From contig JAFFJZ010000010.1 of NCBI GenBank assembly GCA_018340375.1, forward strand, positions 806,001 through 870,000: 64,000 bases of DNA, read 5' to 3'. The notes beneath the pieces are model-generated. The model was not told where the DNA came from. It saw only the letters and a program-made list of their open reading frames with translations, and ran no database searches. The stretch is from Gonatopus flavifemur (Eukaryota; Arthropoda; Insecta; Hymenoptera; Dryinidae). How positions within the stretch are numbered: position 1 is the first letter of the stretch; every line of letters begins with the position of its first letter. Of this stretch, positions 1 to 12,851 are shown in pieces. The translations under genes and the position numbers were made by a program.

Positions 1-1198
1 GTTTTTAATTACACTCTTTGAACGTATCAGTTGCTTACATAATCACACCACCTACCGGGAAGGAATCTAACACAACCATGAAGCATATCATTTAGTCCTG
101 AGCTATGATACAAGAATTTTGTCACTGATGTAAAAACGCTATCGCGATTCTTGAAATTTTCAATGACAAGATACGTTGAAAATCATGCCAGTTTAATTCA
201 TATGCATGGTTCATGATTTACTGAATTGGATGAGTGAACGTTCAAACAATAAATCGATGAAAAGCGCTTACTGATTCACATTCAGAGATTTTAAGCATGA
301 CATACTCCCTTCATCCGCAAGAAAACAAAAAAGATTTCCATGAAACGTACTTCAAGAAATTCAAAACAAAAAAGAATCGTCAGTTTGTAAATTCAGTCTC
401 ATTGTAATCCACCACGATTTGGCGATTAATGACAAGTTCATACATGCACGTCATGTGTACGCGTAACATGCGACGTAAATGAAAATGATTTTTCTACGTG
501 AATGAGTGGGCGCTGTGCCGCGCGAGCGAGAGAACGAGCGAAATTCTCCATTAGCGATTACACGCTACATGCCTTCACGAGACTTCATGAAAGTACTTAC
601 ACAAGATTTCCAAATCTGACAAGACGTTCGCGTGATGAATCTAACGAATCTTAACATCCTGACTATACGACTAGAGGTCGAAATGTACACTACACCAAAA
701 AGTGTTTCTCATTTTTCAAGTAAATTTTGTTTTAATTGAATAAAAATTCCGTTTGCATTTAATCAAATCAAGTATCCGCTTCGCCAAAAGCACAACTTTT
801 TTCTCAGTGCAACGTTCCGGCGAACACTTATTCACAATATCCCAAGTACGCACTATATTTAATTTGAATTTAGAAGATAAGTTTTTTATTGTAAAAAAGT
901 TTTGATCATGATTCGCCAGTGGTCCCATATGAGTTTCATCCCAATCGGTTGGAAATTGTAGAAATTGTAGATGTTCCCTATGTTCGTATCATCCGAATGC
1001 CTTGTAACTCGGAGCATATTCATTTCCCGAGGTGTTTTAATTGTACGTTTTAAATTCCAAGCAAATTGGAATTAAGGGGAGGAAATGGTAAGCACTAAGC
1101 TTCGAAACAAAACTTGTAAATCTCGAAAATGCCATTATCATGGGGATATCTTTCGTTCTTATTATCTGATCGTTATGAAATTCTGACCACAGTTTGAT

Positions 1199-1520
1199 GC
1201 GGTGTCGAAAGCGGTCCCGTATACGTTCCAACCTGATCCTCACAAAAAGACGGGAGAGGGAGGGAAAACATGTCATCGGAAATTGTGATTGTGCGACCAG
1301 ATCTGTCTTGGCTTTCTGTTATCCGATTGCAGAACAATTCATACCACGGTGTAGTTATGTTCCCATAGTAGTCCTTTCTAAGTTCCATCCAGATCGGTTG
1401 AGAAATGTGGAAAAAGAGTCTTCAGCGATTTGCGTTGTTTGACGATATGTTCAATGTTTTTTTTTCCAACACAAATGAGGAAGCCATGTGCCAATTGGCG
1501 GAGCTTTCTGTTTTATGTTT
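1199..1520. repeat. Dispersed repeat, copy A (dimer-like)
   Basis: This copy aligns by eye with 11611-11920 over most of its length. Shared blocks include the segment with CGATTGCA, the segment with AGTTATG and CCCATAG, the block ATCGGTTGAGAAA, the block GTGGAAAAAGAGTCTT, and a terminal block GAGGAAGCC...GTGCCA.TTGGC. Within the copy, the segment at about 1155-1250 resembles the segment at about 1315-1400, which suggests two related monomers of roughly 160 bp. A fragment of the same family sits at 920-960 and another at about 61405-61470. The type of element is unknown. Confidence 0.6.
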
Positions 1521-4099
1521 AAAAGAATAGAGATTTGTGAGAATGGAGAATTGTAAGAATAGAGATATCTGGGATTAGTCATATTTGACAATAGACTTAT
1601 TCAAGGAAAGAGATATTTAGGAATAGAGTTATTTGAGAATACAGAAATTGAGAATGGAATTCTTTTTCTGCCATTTTTCTTGTACAAGAAGAACACGAAA
1701 CATCAGTTGGTCTCAACGCTGAAAAATTTTCGCAAATTGGCTTCGATGAGGGACGCAAATTAGTTACATGAACTTTTGAACAGTGTGAATTCCCTGTGAA
1801 AGGATTGCAACAACGATTGTTAAATTTTGTCGATGACATGTTTGAGAGTGGTCGTTGATCAAATCACCCTAAACTAATGCTTGGATAATGAATATGGGAA
1901 ACTAAACGATAGAGGAAAAACTTTCAAGAACGCGTTTGAGCGGTTGAAGACGTGAAAAAACATCTAAACAAACGTAGACGGTCCACTATCACGCACTTGA
2001 GAGCGACATGACTGTTATGATTAATCTTATCTCAAACACTACTTAACTGCCCACTCTGAAATTTACAGATATTCTATGGAGTATAAGGAACATTTCGATT
2101 TTAAAAAATGTTCTTGAAGTTGGAATCGTATATAGAAACGAATTGAAAATCCAAATTCACAGAATCAGACAAATCATGGGTGTGTTTATCTTCTCAAATT
2201 AATTCCTGGAAACTGAAAATATCATTCAAAGGGCGTACTTCAAGATTTTAAGGATGAATTACATAGATTTTGAGAATAATACATCGCTGATGGCCCGTGA
2301 TGCAAAATATGATCCATGGCACAATAAAACTACTGAAGATAAGTTCGAATGACTCTGATCCGAATGTTTTCATGAATATTGAGGGAGATATTTTTTCATT
2401 CATCTTGATTTATATATGGTTTCAATCTATAATCTATAAATTAATGGATTTTAACTTTGATGTAACTTTCGAAGGAAGCTCTGAATCGATTTGAAATTTT
2501 GCAGGAGTATTTGTTTGATCATTAAGAATCGTTTCGCAGATTTTCGTGGGTTTTTCATTATCTTAAAGATAGGTGTAATACATCCTTAAGTCTTCAACAG
2601 CTGAGTATTTCCGACTCAATCAATCAGTAACATTTCACTGACTCTGCAATTTACACGCACTAATTTGCAGTGAATCACTGAAATCCCACTATCGCAAATT
2701 GAGAAAATATAAAAATTAGTTTGATCGTTGAAATCTACGATTGTGAAAAAGTACGTATCAAACGTTCTTGTTCATTGGCAATGTAAGACGTTTTACATTA
2801 TCTGAATTCACAATCATGTCATAGACGCCATTTCATAATAAGTATATAATTTATTATTAGCACATGTATGTAGATTACAGAGTAGAATATCAGTAACGTA
2901 CACAGGGTCGCAGTGTCATTAACAACACACCCGTTGCTGATTTCTAGTAGAAAACTTGTAGAGTAACGATAAGGAATTCCAGAACGAGAAAATCTCGTCG
3001 AGAAGATTGACTCTTTCGACACCGACGAGTTTATAAGCTTTCATAATCAGGTGCTTTCCTGCTGATCAAATTTTGTATTTGAATACTTTTGATGTCGTGT
3101 ACACGTACATTAGAAACACACATGTTCTATCACAATACAAAATTGCATTGAGAATATTTTTGAAAAAACACATCGCATACTTCAATCAATTCCTTTATCG
3201 TTTCAGGTAAAAAATGATGAAATACCGAAAATGTGTATTAATACACGCCTACGTTTTCGACGAGAATGCCCACTTTACCCGATGAGTGATTTCCTACATT
3301 ACCCGACTAACACCTGACACATGTACACATGCATACCTCCGAAACCATAATGAATTATTGCATTATCCTGTTGCATTTCGAAATACGAAGCCTGAGGATG
3401 AATAATGAAGTACTTATCCTAATCATGACCTGAGGAATATTGCAAAACACACCCACAACCAAAGTCCGAAAACAATTTAAAAAGTCTCCTTCACACTTCT
3501 GTTGCCAGAATAATTGAGCGATATATGCTGATGTATCTATGACTCATAAAAAATGACTCGAGGTCAACAATTACACGTCATATGAGTTGGATCACTCCTA
3601 AACCCAAATTATACAGAAATAGTTTCCCACCTTACCCGATTTCCCACTCCATGCGACTCTTCCCTAATTGTGGATAAATCTTTAAGCTTTAAAACAATAT
3701 TGAAATATCACCGCTGTAAATTTCATGTCGATTGAACGTATCGGATAAAATTCATTAAACTTATTTACGTTAATTGCTTTGTTCCCATTTTCAGATAAAT
3801 GGGAACTCTAAGGATGTCTGACAGGACAATTTATTTGTTATTAATCATTTTTAATTTCAATTGATCAAGAGAGATAACCATCATTTGCTATCAATGCAAA
3901 GAAATCATAAATTGGAATATCAAAGTCTCTGACGTCTACAGGATATCACATGATACCGTTGTCCCGCTCGAGTTACAGACCTCCGTTACTGTTTCCGCGA
4001 GTTAATGAGACATGCACGATAATCTGGAAAACCGATTAAATTACATGATCAAGCCGTGTTCGCTCTTGCAACAATTCCTTCGATGTTGGATAAATTGAA

Positions 4100-4900
4100 A
4101 TTTCAGATTGCCGACCGCAAGGAGTTCCGCAGAGAGTTTCGGTCTTGAATTTCTTTCCACCCGGTATGAGACCGCGATGGGTTATAGGCTATGCCGTAGA
4201 CTAATGATCTCAGTGCCTGTGGTTTTTGCCGGCATTCTACAGCATTCCCATTCAGCTGGATTCTCTGCTTTTCGAAGGCTCTTCACCGAAGAGACCGCGA
4301 GGAACATTATTTTCCATCTCTATATAGAGCGGTCGCGCCAAGTTTCAATATTTTACCTTCTATCTTATCGAAAGATGCCCAAGTTACGTCGGATTCGACG
4401 CGATCTCGTTGGAAACGAACCGAAGAACAGGAAGTTCTTTTTTCTCGAGTTAACTCATTTCGTAGGCGCGTAAATAAAATACTTTGGGGTGACCCGTGTT
4501 GAGTACCTGTGTGTCACATATACCACGATGACTTGCGATATAGAGCTCGTTAATATATACACTGTGCAAACGCGCGTCGTTGCCTTTCGTTTCGACGTAC
4601 TCTCGTGCAAATCCAGGCTTCGAGTAGCAAAAAGTCGAGACGACGGCTGGCGCGGCATCATTAGTGCTCTCACTCACTCGCTCTTTGCCTCCCTTCGTCC
4701 TGCTCTCTCATTACTCTTCTCTCATACCCAATTCCCTTGTCTTCCTTTCCAACTGCCACGCTATGCCATCTATTGTGTTTTTTCTCCCCACTCTTTTCAT
4801 CCACGTCTACGTCCTTCGATTGTCAACTGTTTCATCCAATTCTCACATGGAACCCTCTTCTTCTCTTGAGATTACAACAAATCTTTTCAAAACAAATCGA
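4100..4900. other. GC-richer island with open frames, no recognised product
   Basis: This island is clearly less AT-rich than its surroundings. A 121-codon open frame on the + strand (4108-4473) and overlapping open frames on both strands are present, but none of the translations resembles a known family. From about 4660 to 4810 the + strand is pyrimidine-rich with repeated CTCTC and TCACTC motifs, the reverse of GAGA-type promoter elements. It may be a promoter with an untranslated first exon, or chance open frames in GC-richer sequence. No function is proposed. Confidence 0.3.
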
Positions 4901-5339
4901 GATGACAAGATTTTTGATACATGAATGACGTTCCAGACAAGGACTCTACAGTTTTCACACAGTTCTCATACTGCGATTGGCTGACCGTAATGATGCGACA
5001 GATATAAAACGAGTTTTCCAAATTTTTAAAGGATCTGATTTCGGTGTTGAATGAGAATTCATCTTGTAGGGAGACCAGTGATTCAACCATTTTTTTTCAT
5101 AAACTCATTGCTGGTTATCGAGTAAAGTGGAATGATGATTCCAGATCTTAGGTTTCGACAGGAAGGGACAAGTTCAGAAAATCGCGAAACGTTGATAATA
5201 ATATGAGCTTGATTTGAAAACTTATTTCATCTCAATTTTCGCACTTCATCATATGACTTTGCACCCTTCGGCTGTTCCTTGATAAATAGTCGATTTTGCT
5301 GAAAACCAAACCCCGATGGTTATTACACCTCATGTGCAT

Positions 5340-6030
5340 ATGGATCAATGTCCCAATCATGGAACAAGCCTGGCATAAGACCTGCCGAGACTTGTCTTGA
5401 AAAGGTCACCGAACTTGGCCCAGGGTTGAGAATGATGAGATTAGGACAAGCTTGGGCCAATGGTTTTTTCAAGCCTGGTCCAAATGATTCGCCAAGCGTT
5501 AAACAATGCTTCTTTCATCACATATATTGATGAAAAGAGAAATCTGATCCATATTTCAGCTTTAATTTCTCCCTCAGAATACTATACATGAATCATGTTG
5601 AAACGATGGCTTAAATATGCCAAGATTGAGACAAGCTTGGGTTTTTTCAGTATTGTCAATATCTGCATGCGAAAGACATCTTGGAATCCTGTAAAGAGAC
5701 CTTCAAGATCAGTTGATCTCCGTGTATGATTACATTCAAAAGTAACCTATTATCATTATATATCATTGAGTCAAGTTGTATTCTTATTTATCAACTGGAT
5801 CTATCTTAGCGTGAAAAACTAGGGCGTGCGGCTAATGTTGGGGAGAACATTGGACCAGTCTTGGCTCAATGGTTATGCACAAGTCTTCGGCCATTGTGAA
5901 CGCGGAATTCGGTCAATAATTGAAAACATTGTACCACTCATATGGACAAAATTAGCTCAATTGTTCTTAACGGAGGTTTGTTCCTGACACATGTGCCAAT
6001 GCTGGGCCGAGCTTGAATTTCTTTCAGTCT
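5340..6030. repeat. Degenerate internal repeats with AAGCTTGGGCCAATGG-like motif
   Basis: Several diverged copies of one motif occur across this stretch. Examples are ACAAGCTTGGGCCAATGG near 5448, CAAGCCTGGTCC near 5473, GACAAGCTTGGGTTTTTTCA near 5631, CAGTCTTGGCTCAATGG near 5855 and GCCGAGCTTGAATTTCTTTCA near 6009. The phrase TTGTCAATA.(C/T)TGCATG recurs after two of them (about 5655 and 6036). A related fragment on the opposite strand is at about 15020-15090. No terminal inverted repeats were found. Confidence 0.4.
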
Positions 6031-7847
6031 TGTCAATACTTGCATGGGTTGTTGTTAAAGGTTGTAATTAATAACATTTAACTGAGAATAACTTGGACGA
6101 ACTGTCCAAGTATACTTAGCCTTGGGCATATATGGACAATCCCATATGTTGGTCAAGCAATGTCGTATATCGTTTGAGCCGCACAAATGCCGTACTTATG
6201 CGCCAAATATATATCCCATGTAGAAATTGTTGGAAATGAACAAACTACCTAGTACTGTTGAGGATTTATTTTACAGATTCTGGTCAAAACAAGTTGGCTC
6301 TTACTGCACCATTATACGCAAAGAAAAGGTACCAAAAAAATTTCTACATTTTACAATATAGTAGGAACAAAATTACGTTTGGGGGTTATGTAATACATTT
6401 TGTCATCAAAATTACTATAATTTCTAGTGAAGAGTGAAGGGATTATGTTATTTATTGATAGAAAGTATAGGAATTTTGATGACAAACCATAATACATAAC
6501 CTCACAACTTGATTTTATCCCTACTTTACTATGAAGTTCAGTAATTTTTCAAGTAACTTTTCCCTGCGTGTACCGTTTCTCAATTGGTGCGATTTGTTCG
6601 ACAGATATAAACAAACATTTGATCCTAAGAATCGTTTGACTCGGGACCTCGGGTGTTGTTGCTCTTTAGGCGCAAATTTGATGAAACTAAGACCATGTTG
6701 AAGTATTCAGCCAAAGTGGATCAAATTACTAGATGTTAGGTTTTGAAACATTGTTTGCACGCAGCCGAAACTTATTCCTCTAATTACTATCGCTCACTGT
6801 GCAATACAAGATTCCACAGTTGTGTCGATACAGGCCCACATGAATTGCCATTATGGGCAGTATTGTTGTTACAGTTTTAGCCCTTATATGAAAGGCTCTT
6901 AAGACTTTTGTTTATGTTTTGTTACTTCACCTGTAATTAACGAGAATTGCTGTATTTTTAAAAAAAGATTAAATAGGTGTTTGTTATCAAGATTGTCATG
7001 AGATCCATTCAATTCGATCAAGCGCTTATAATTAATGTCAACAGGGAATTTCCAACGCCGAAATATAATTTATTCCTATAGGTTTGCTCTTTCCATTCGA
7101 TTGGATTTTTCAACCGAGAAAGAAATCTGCAAAAATTTGAATCGAAGTAGAGAAATTTCAGAAGACTCTAAATTTCAACTAATTAACATGATATTCATTG
7201 AGTATCAGTGAAATTTAGAGCTATGTGAAACGTAGGATACTCGAAATACGTAAAATTATATTTAATTCAGAGATTGCAATATTCAACCATTCATTCACGT
7301 ACAGAATTACGTAAATGATATTATCACGATGAAAGATTTTGCTTTGTGTCCCTGCTAATCCTCTTTTAGAATAATCACGTGGAAATCTTAACAACGTGAT
7401 CATTATTTGTGATGGCAGGAAAGAAAAAAAAAGAAGAAGAAGAGAAAGGAGAAGAGAATGAAGAGATATGCAGTGTAAGGGTGAAGAAAATATATGAGAG
7501 GAAGATGAAAGGAAGAAATGTATGAGTCATGCACGTGTGCATGACAATAGTGGACAGTAGCGGGGCATCGAATTGTTCGACGTTGCGAAGATCCAGCGAA
7601 TTTCCGAACGATCGATGATCGTGGTTACGATCCACTATTTTTTCAAGGTTTTTTCCTTTGTACCAGGCGATCGTATCCTTGTGTATACAAATTGAAACTG
7701 AGAATTGATACGAATTTTTCGTATCCTTCTCATCCAAATGTTACAATGGAACTTTACGCTCGAACATGCATCGATGTTGCTCATCCTTCTTCGTATGTTG
7801 TATAGAATTAAAAAGGAACATTGCTTCTCAAGGTTTTTTGTTATCTA

Positions 7848-7925
7848 CACGGAAAGAATGACCACGTAAAAATTACATGAAAAGTGAGGTTATGATTACG
7901 ATGTGGATTTCATGTAGAATTTACT
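7848..7925. repeat. Short dispersed repeat with ACACGGAAA end (copy 1)
   Basis: The stretch starts with CTACACGGAAAGAATG and contains CACGTAAAAATTACATGAAA, then a block like GTGAGGTTATGATTACGATG, and ends near CATGTAGAATTTACT. The same order of blocks recurs at 11494-11596, so the two are diverged direct copies. The leading ACACGGAAA motif is shared with the ends of the 32979-33281, 58139-58373 and 60552-60800 elements. Confidence 0.5.
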
Positions 7926-8048
7926 CCAGAGTCCTGTTAGATTCACATTGTTATCATGGTTACCATGGCAACACGCCTGCCGTTTACTTCAGTAGCGATG
8001 TACACGTGACATTGGTTATCTCTCAATGAATTTTGAAAAAAGTAACTC

Positions 8049-8176
8049 TTGGAGAACTCTCTTAGAATACGGAATGTTCCAAAAGAATTTCAAAAGAACT
8101 CGCAAATGTCTGACGGATCGAATTCTTTTCAAACTCTTTAAGAACACTTTGTATTCCGAAAGAGTTCTTGCTCCAG
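8049..8176. repeat. Short imperfect inverted repeat
   Basis: The left arm contains GGAGAACTCTCTTAGAATACGGAA. The right arm, read on the other strand, contains GGAGCAAGAACTCTTTCGGAATAC. The match is imperfect, so this is a probable decayed fold-back element. It overlaps only a spurious open frame. Confidence 0.35.
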
Positions 8177-8859
8177 AATTCATTTGCGATTCTTGTGTGC
8201 TGTCTGGGATCCAATTGAATTTGAATCGGATTCCTGTTAGTTCCTGTTGGATTCTTCAGTGAGAGTTCGAACCTCTTTTAGACTTCTCAATACTTATGAT
8301 TTTGTGAAAAACAGGAAGATTTGAGTTGACCGATGTTCATTCAGCAAAAAATGGTTATATTTACATTCTTTAATGAACTTATTTACCTTCGACTGAATTC
8401 CTCGACAACTAGACAAACTAATAATGAATTATCTTTCAAAAAAGATAGTAAGTATTCATATATTCGAACCATCTTGCGTTAAAAAACATTTTATAATAAT
8501 CTTCTCAAGGTATTCTTCACGAATCACAAGTAATTGTTCCACGAAAAGATAAAAAATATACAACTTGGTTATTAATCGTTATCATTACGATGTTGATGAG
8601 ACAAACATGTGTATTGTGTATATAAATGGCACTCAGTGATATACACCGTGTCAAGTATACACCAGGTCAAGCATCATAATTTTCCAGTAAACTCTATTAA
8701 CCGCAATGACTATCATAAAGATGATTCATGCAAAACCTTACCCAGATGTGTATTCTATTGAAATTTTCAACTCTTATACGATCTTTCCTCTCGAATTATG
8801 CAAACAAATTTCTTTCGGTGCATCAAATACGAAGTCAACATATATCTCCATCATATCTA

Positions 8860-9060
8860 TGTCCAGGAAAGGTCCCGCGCGGAAATTCAGTATCTCACAC
8901 ACGATCTCGCATAGTCCCGCCAACAGTCTTGTAAATAGTCTCGCAAAGAATCTCGGATAGTCTTGGAAATGATCTTGCAAATACTCTCGGTTATAAAATA
9001 ATCCGAGATATGAATGAGACCTCGCCAATAGTCTCGCTGATCATCTCGCAAAATTATTGA
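8860..9060. repeat. Degenerate short tandem repeat (GTCTCGCAAATA-like)
   Basis: Variants of GTCTCGCAAATA recur about every 12-20 bp across this stretch (ATCTCGCATAGT, GTCTCGCAAAGA, GTCTCGCTGATC, ATCTCGCAAAAT). The same units appear in the opposite orientation at about 10200-10330 as GCGAGACT repeats. The two arrays therefore form a loose inverted pair about 1.2 kb apart. Function is unknown. Confidence 0.55.
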
Positions 9061-9134
9061 GAAATTCTGAGATTTTTACCCAAAATCAAGGAATTACATT
9101 CCTGAATAAAAAAAATATATATATACATATATTT

Positions 9135-9205
9135 CATTCGGAACCGAACTTAGGTCTTCGTGATCCAAGATCCGACTCTCTTGTCGCTCGCCTATGATAC
9201 TGTAT
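9135..9205 (-). other. Possible tRNA-derived remnant (SINE head or tRNA pseudogene)
   Basis: Read on the minus strand, the order of motifs recalls a tRNA: an A-box-like AGGCGAGCGACAAGAGAGTC, then a central segment, then a B-box-like AAGTTCGGTTCC. The acceptor and T stems do not pair well, so this is not an intact tRNA. It may be a decayed tRNA pseudogene or the head of a SINE. The identification is weak. Confidence 0.25.
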
Positions 9206-10199
9206 GAACATAGGAGACCTTTAAAATTTATATAACCTTGACTTGATTAAAAATAGTTCATAGATAAAATAATTATCCTGAAATGATTACTTTTTACCAA
9301 GCGATAAATCTTCTATACGATGACAGTATACATATTAAATCTTTATTATACATTTGAAATGTGAAATGTTCATCCGATGAATTCAACCATAGAAATGTTC
9401 ATATATCTCTGAATAATCTAGGTTCATGCTCTATCAAAAATAATAGAAAAAAGTCATTTCATGAATTAACTAGAATACAATGAAGTACGAATAGACTATG
9501 ATCGTCGATAAAACAATATCATTTAATTTCTTCCCATTAATTCATCACGGAATAAGTCGAGTCAACTTCAAGTGATCATGACATTTCTAAAACATATCTG
9601 AGATGATTATTTTCAGAAAAACTTGGAGAATTATTGGAGAATGAGATTTTTCTGAATAATGGCTCATAATTTATCAGGTTACAGCCTTGCAAAAATTCTG
9701 GCACAAAGTTTGCAATGAGCTTTCGTTAACAACGTTGTCGCCAAAAACAATCCAGTTTCTTCCTAATCAATCCCTAGTAGAAATCGTTCTAGGCTTTTCT
9801 TCGCCCCTTACCTGGTGCTATCGAGGCAACCTAGGCGTATCCCTGGCATTGATATGGGCCAGTGAACTGCCTTATATGATTTCTACCAGGGATAATACGA
9901 ATCACCGATGTTAGGTAATGGTGGTAATTCCAAATTCTCAATAAATTATTGAATTACCGATCCTATTATCTTCTCAAGAAATGGTCGTAATATTCAAAAA
10001 TGAAAATGCATTTTGAAGAAAATGTCTTTTCTATAGCGGAAAACTGCACGATCGATTAGTCAAAGATGAAAAATCAATGCATGCATCAATAAAAATTCAA
10101 TGAGGAAATAAAATATTTCATACGGTTAGAAAAAAGGGTTAAAATTTGAAATGATGTACTACTACAAACTACGTTTGTACTATTTTTTTTCTGAGAATT

Positions 10200-10330
10200 G
10201 AAGCCATACCGAAGCCATGCGAGACTTTGAGCGAGATTAGCGAGATATCGCTAAGATATTGGATTGTTTCATAAGCGAGACACTTGAAAGACAACGCGAG
10301 ACTATTTGCGAGACTTTTGCGAGACTCTGA
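10200..10330. repeat. Degenerate short tandem repeat (GCGAGACT), inverted relative to 8860-9060
   Basis: Repeated GCGAGACTTT, GCGAGATTA, GCGAGATAT, GCGAGACAC and GCGAGACTATTT units are visible. They are the reverse complement of the array at 8860-9060. Overlapping open frames on both strands are products of the repeat and not genes. Confidence 0.55.
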
Positions 10331-11493
10331 ATTTTTTGTTGAAAGGACAAAAAGTGTCCTGGTGATATTAATCTTTTCATCAAGGTTTCCTCGTTCCAAC
10401 TTAATTGCACACTACCGGCTATGTTGCACTGATGGTAAAACATTAAAAAAAATTCATGGATATATATCTTTGTCCTTAATAAAACGCGAACCAAGGTAGC
10501 TGCTATAAAAATTCCACTACCAGTCTCTTAATATTATAAATGACGACGATTATTCGTTCCGAATCCTAATGACGGGACTCTCTTAGTTAACTTGAATTCT
10601 CTAATTCATCTCCGAATTCTCGAGCGAACAAGGAAGTTGTTCGCAATCGTTTCGCAATACAATCCTAGAATCATTTTGTATTAAGTTAAGCACTTTCAGT
10701 GAGATCTGGTATATATACGAGTACGTATACACATAGGTTTCATGCTTGATGTATGTTTGCACATCTATATATATATATATATTTAGATCTCGATTAACGA
10801 AGAACGTCAATCAAAATCCAAGGTTTCGCCAATCGCTGTGCTGTACACATATACTCCCCGAAACGTTCATTTCGATAAACGTCAGGATGTAATGAGCAAA
10901 ACTCGATAATATTCGTGCTGTCTCATGATCTTTTTTTGTAATGAAAAAGAGAAAAATAGGTACATGTCTTTCAAAATGTAAATTGAAGTTTAAATATACC
11001 CGTTCAAACCGGAGAAAATTGTGAATGATGATTTTGTCGCTGATCAGCGGATATTCTCTGGTCAAGACGTGTCACGGTTTTCGGGATTCTTGGAACCCGA
11101 AGGGCGAAACAAATGGGACTTGATTACCATGGTGTATAGCATGATATGTATATGACTCGATTTCTCATTTTTGTATATAAAATATGCAATGTATTATCAA
11201 CAAAACAATCGTACTACGGATTTCGCGATATTTGAATGATGATTTTGAAATCTTCCCTCATTTATATTCATTTTGGAAACGATGACATGCGCACAAATTA
11301 TATCTTCGTAATTTTAACGGATATTTTAACGACGTACTCAGTCTTCTTTGAAATAATTGTATTATAAATAACGTAAGGAATTAATCGCGACCTCATTCAA
11401 GACTTTCTAAATTGTGCTCGAATGAAATACTTACATAATTCTATGATAAGTAACAAAAGATGGAATCAAAATATTTACATTCCAATCATAAAC

Positions 11494-11596
11494 ACGGAAA
11501 AAATCCAATGATAACCACGGAAAAAATGCCAATGTAAAAATTACATGAAAAATGAGGTAACGATTACATCGAGGATCTTATGTAAAATTTACTACA
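11494..11596. repeat. Short dispersed repeat with ACACGGAAA end (copy 2)
   Basis: This copy begins with ACACGGAAAAAATCC followed by a second CCACGGAAAAAATG. It then contains GTAAAAATTACATGAAAAAT and a block like GAGGTAACGATTACATCGAG, ending near TATGTAAAATTTACT. It is a direct copy of 7848-7925 with the leading motif duplicated. It lies immediately upstream of the repeat at 11611-11920. Confidence 0.5.
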
Positions 11597-11610
11597 CACA
11601 CACAGTTTTA

Positions 11611-11920
11611 TGCAGTACCGATAGTGGTCTCGTATAATTTTCAACCTGATCTTTACAAGAAAACATGTTATCAAAAAATCGTGATTTGGGTTGAGGGCAT
11701 GTTTTCGCTCCTTATTAGCCGATTGCAATGAAATTTATACCGCGGTTCAGTTATGATCCCATAGCGGTCCCATATGAGTTTCATCACAATCGGTTGAGAA
11801 AAGTGGAAAAAGAGTCTTTAGCAATCTGCATTATTTAACTATGTTTTCAAAAGTTCAATCATAATTAATTGATCCGGAACGAGGAAGCCGTGTGCCAGTT
11901 GGCAGAGTTTTTTATTTTGT
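11611..11920. repeat. Dispersed repeat, copy B
   Basis: This is the best-preserved copy of the family also seen at 1199-1520, 920-960 and about 61405-61470. Landmark blocks are TAGCCGATTGCAATGAAATT, ATACCGCGGTTCAGTTATG, GGTCCCATATGAGTTTCATC and CAATCGGTTGAGAAAAGTGG. Copies A and B are in the same orientation. No coding capacity or terminal repeats were recognised. Confidence 0.6.
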
Positions 11921-12076
11921 TCCTATTTCACTATAAAATGTAGTGATTCTTTAGGTAACTTTTTGCTGTCTGCACGGAAAAAATAATTTAGCTGCAGCAG
12001 CTAAGTAGCTAGCACGGACACGGACAGCCATTAAATTTAGCTGCAGGAGCTATATATATATATATATATATGGTGG

Positions 12077-12363
12077 TTAAATGTTACGTTATAGTGACGT
12101 TGCGATTACTTTTCATGAGTGTGAAATTACAAGTTACCCAGTGATGGGTACGTTATTCGTTACCGTTACTCATTATATAAAAAATGTGTACAATAAATAT
12201 ATCATTTGTATATAAAATGTGTATAATTATATATATATTATATATAATGAGTAAGGAGTAACGAGTAACGTGCCGATCACTGAAGTTACCTGGCCATTGC
12301 ATGTAACGAGCAGGTTACATTGCATGTAATTCTCAAGTTACATTATAATTATGTTACGGTGAC
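12077..12363. repeat. Fold-back element with GTTAC-rich arms
   Basis: The core stem pairs 12139-12180 with 12240-12282. The left arm reads CAGTGATGGGTACGTTATTC; the right arm, on the other strand, reads CAGTGATCGGCACGTTACTC. Both arms continue into (C)TCATTATATA on either side of a TA-rich loop. Outside the core, more GTTAC motifs occur to the left (GTTACGTTATAGTGACG) and right (GTTACATTATAATTATGTTACGG), so the full element probably spans the stated range. It is consistent with a non-autonomous DNA transposon. Confidence 0.6.
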
Positions 12364-12818
12364 AAACTATGTTGGGTGAGATTTCTCTTAGATTCTATAG
12401 AAGATTATAAAAACCGATAGTTCCATCGTGAATTTTCGTTTCAGAAACCGTATTGAAACCGATAGGAAAAATTAGATCGCAAAAACAAGTATGAGATAGA
12501 AGATGAAAAAGAAATAAAAGAATCGTAGGTCTTCGAATTATCATGGTGAATTTGAATTTGAGGATAATCATGTAATAATAATATTGTCCGTAACATTCTC
12601 TTGTTTCTCGAATATGACACTAATACAGGGTGCAGGATACATAATGAAAGTATTCTCTCCGGTAATGGATAAGTGGAATATATATTTTTTGGGTGAGAAA
12701 CCGAACCGGGCGTGACCGCATCGTGAATTAGAAGCTGGTCTCAAACAGCAGCAGAGTAGAGTCAGAGCAAAAGCACTAGCACCGACAGCACTGGCTAGAA
12801 ACGACGTGGAAGAGAGGT

Positions 12819-12851
12819 TGGTTGGCTGGTTGGTTGGTAGGTTGGTTGGAA
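12819..12851. repeat. TTGG/CTGG microsatellite
   Basis: A short run of GTTGG/CTGG units lies in a GC-richer stretch (12680-13090) that may be a promoter or untranslated first exon. The open frames crossing it on both strands have low-complexity translations and are not supported as genes. Confidence 0.6.

Noticed and set aside
4108..4473. 121-codon open frame in a GC-richer island
   Set aside because: The translation resembles no family I know, and comparable open frames overlap on both strands; kept only as an unexplained island.
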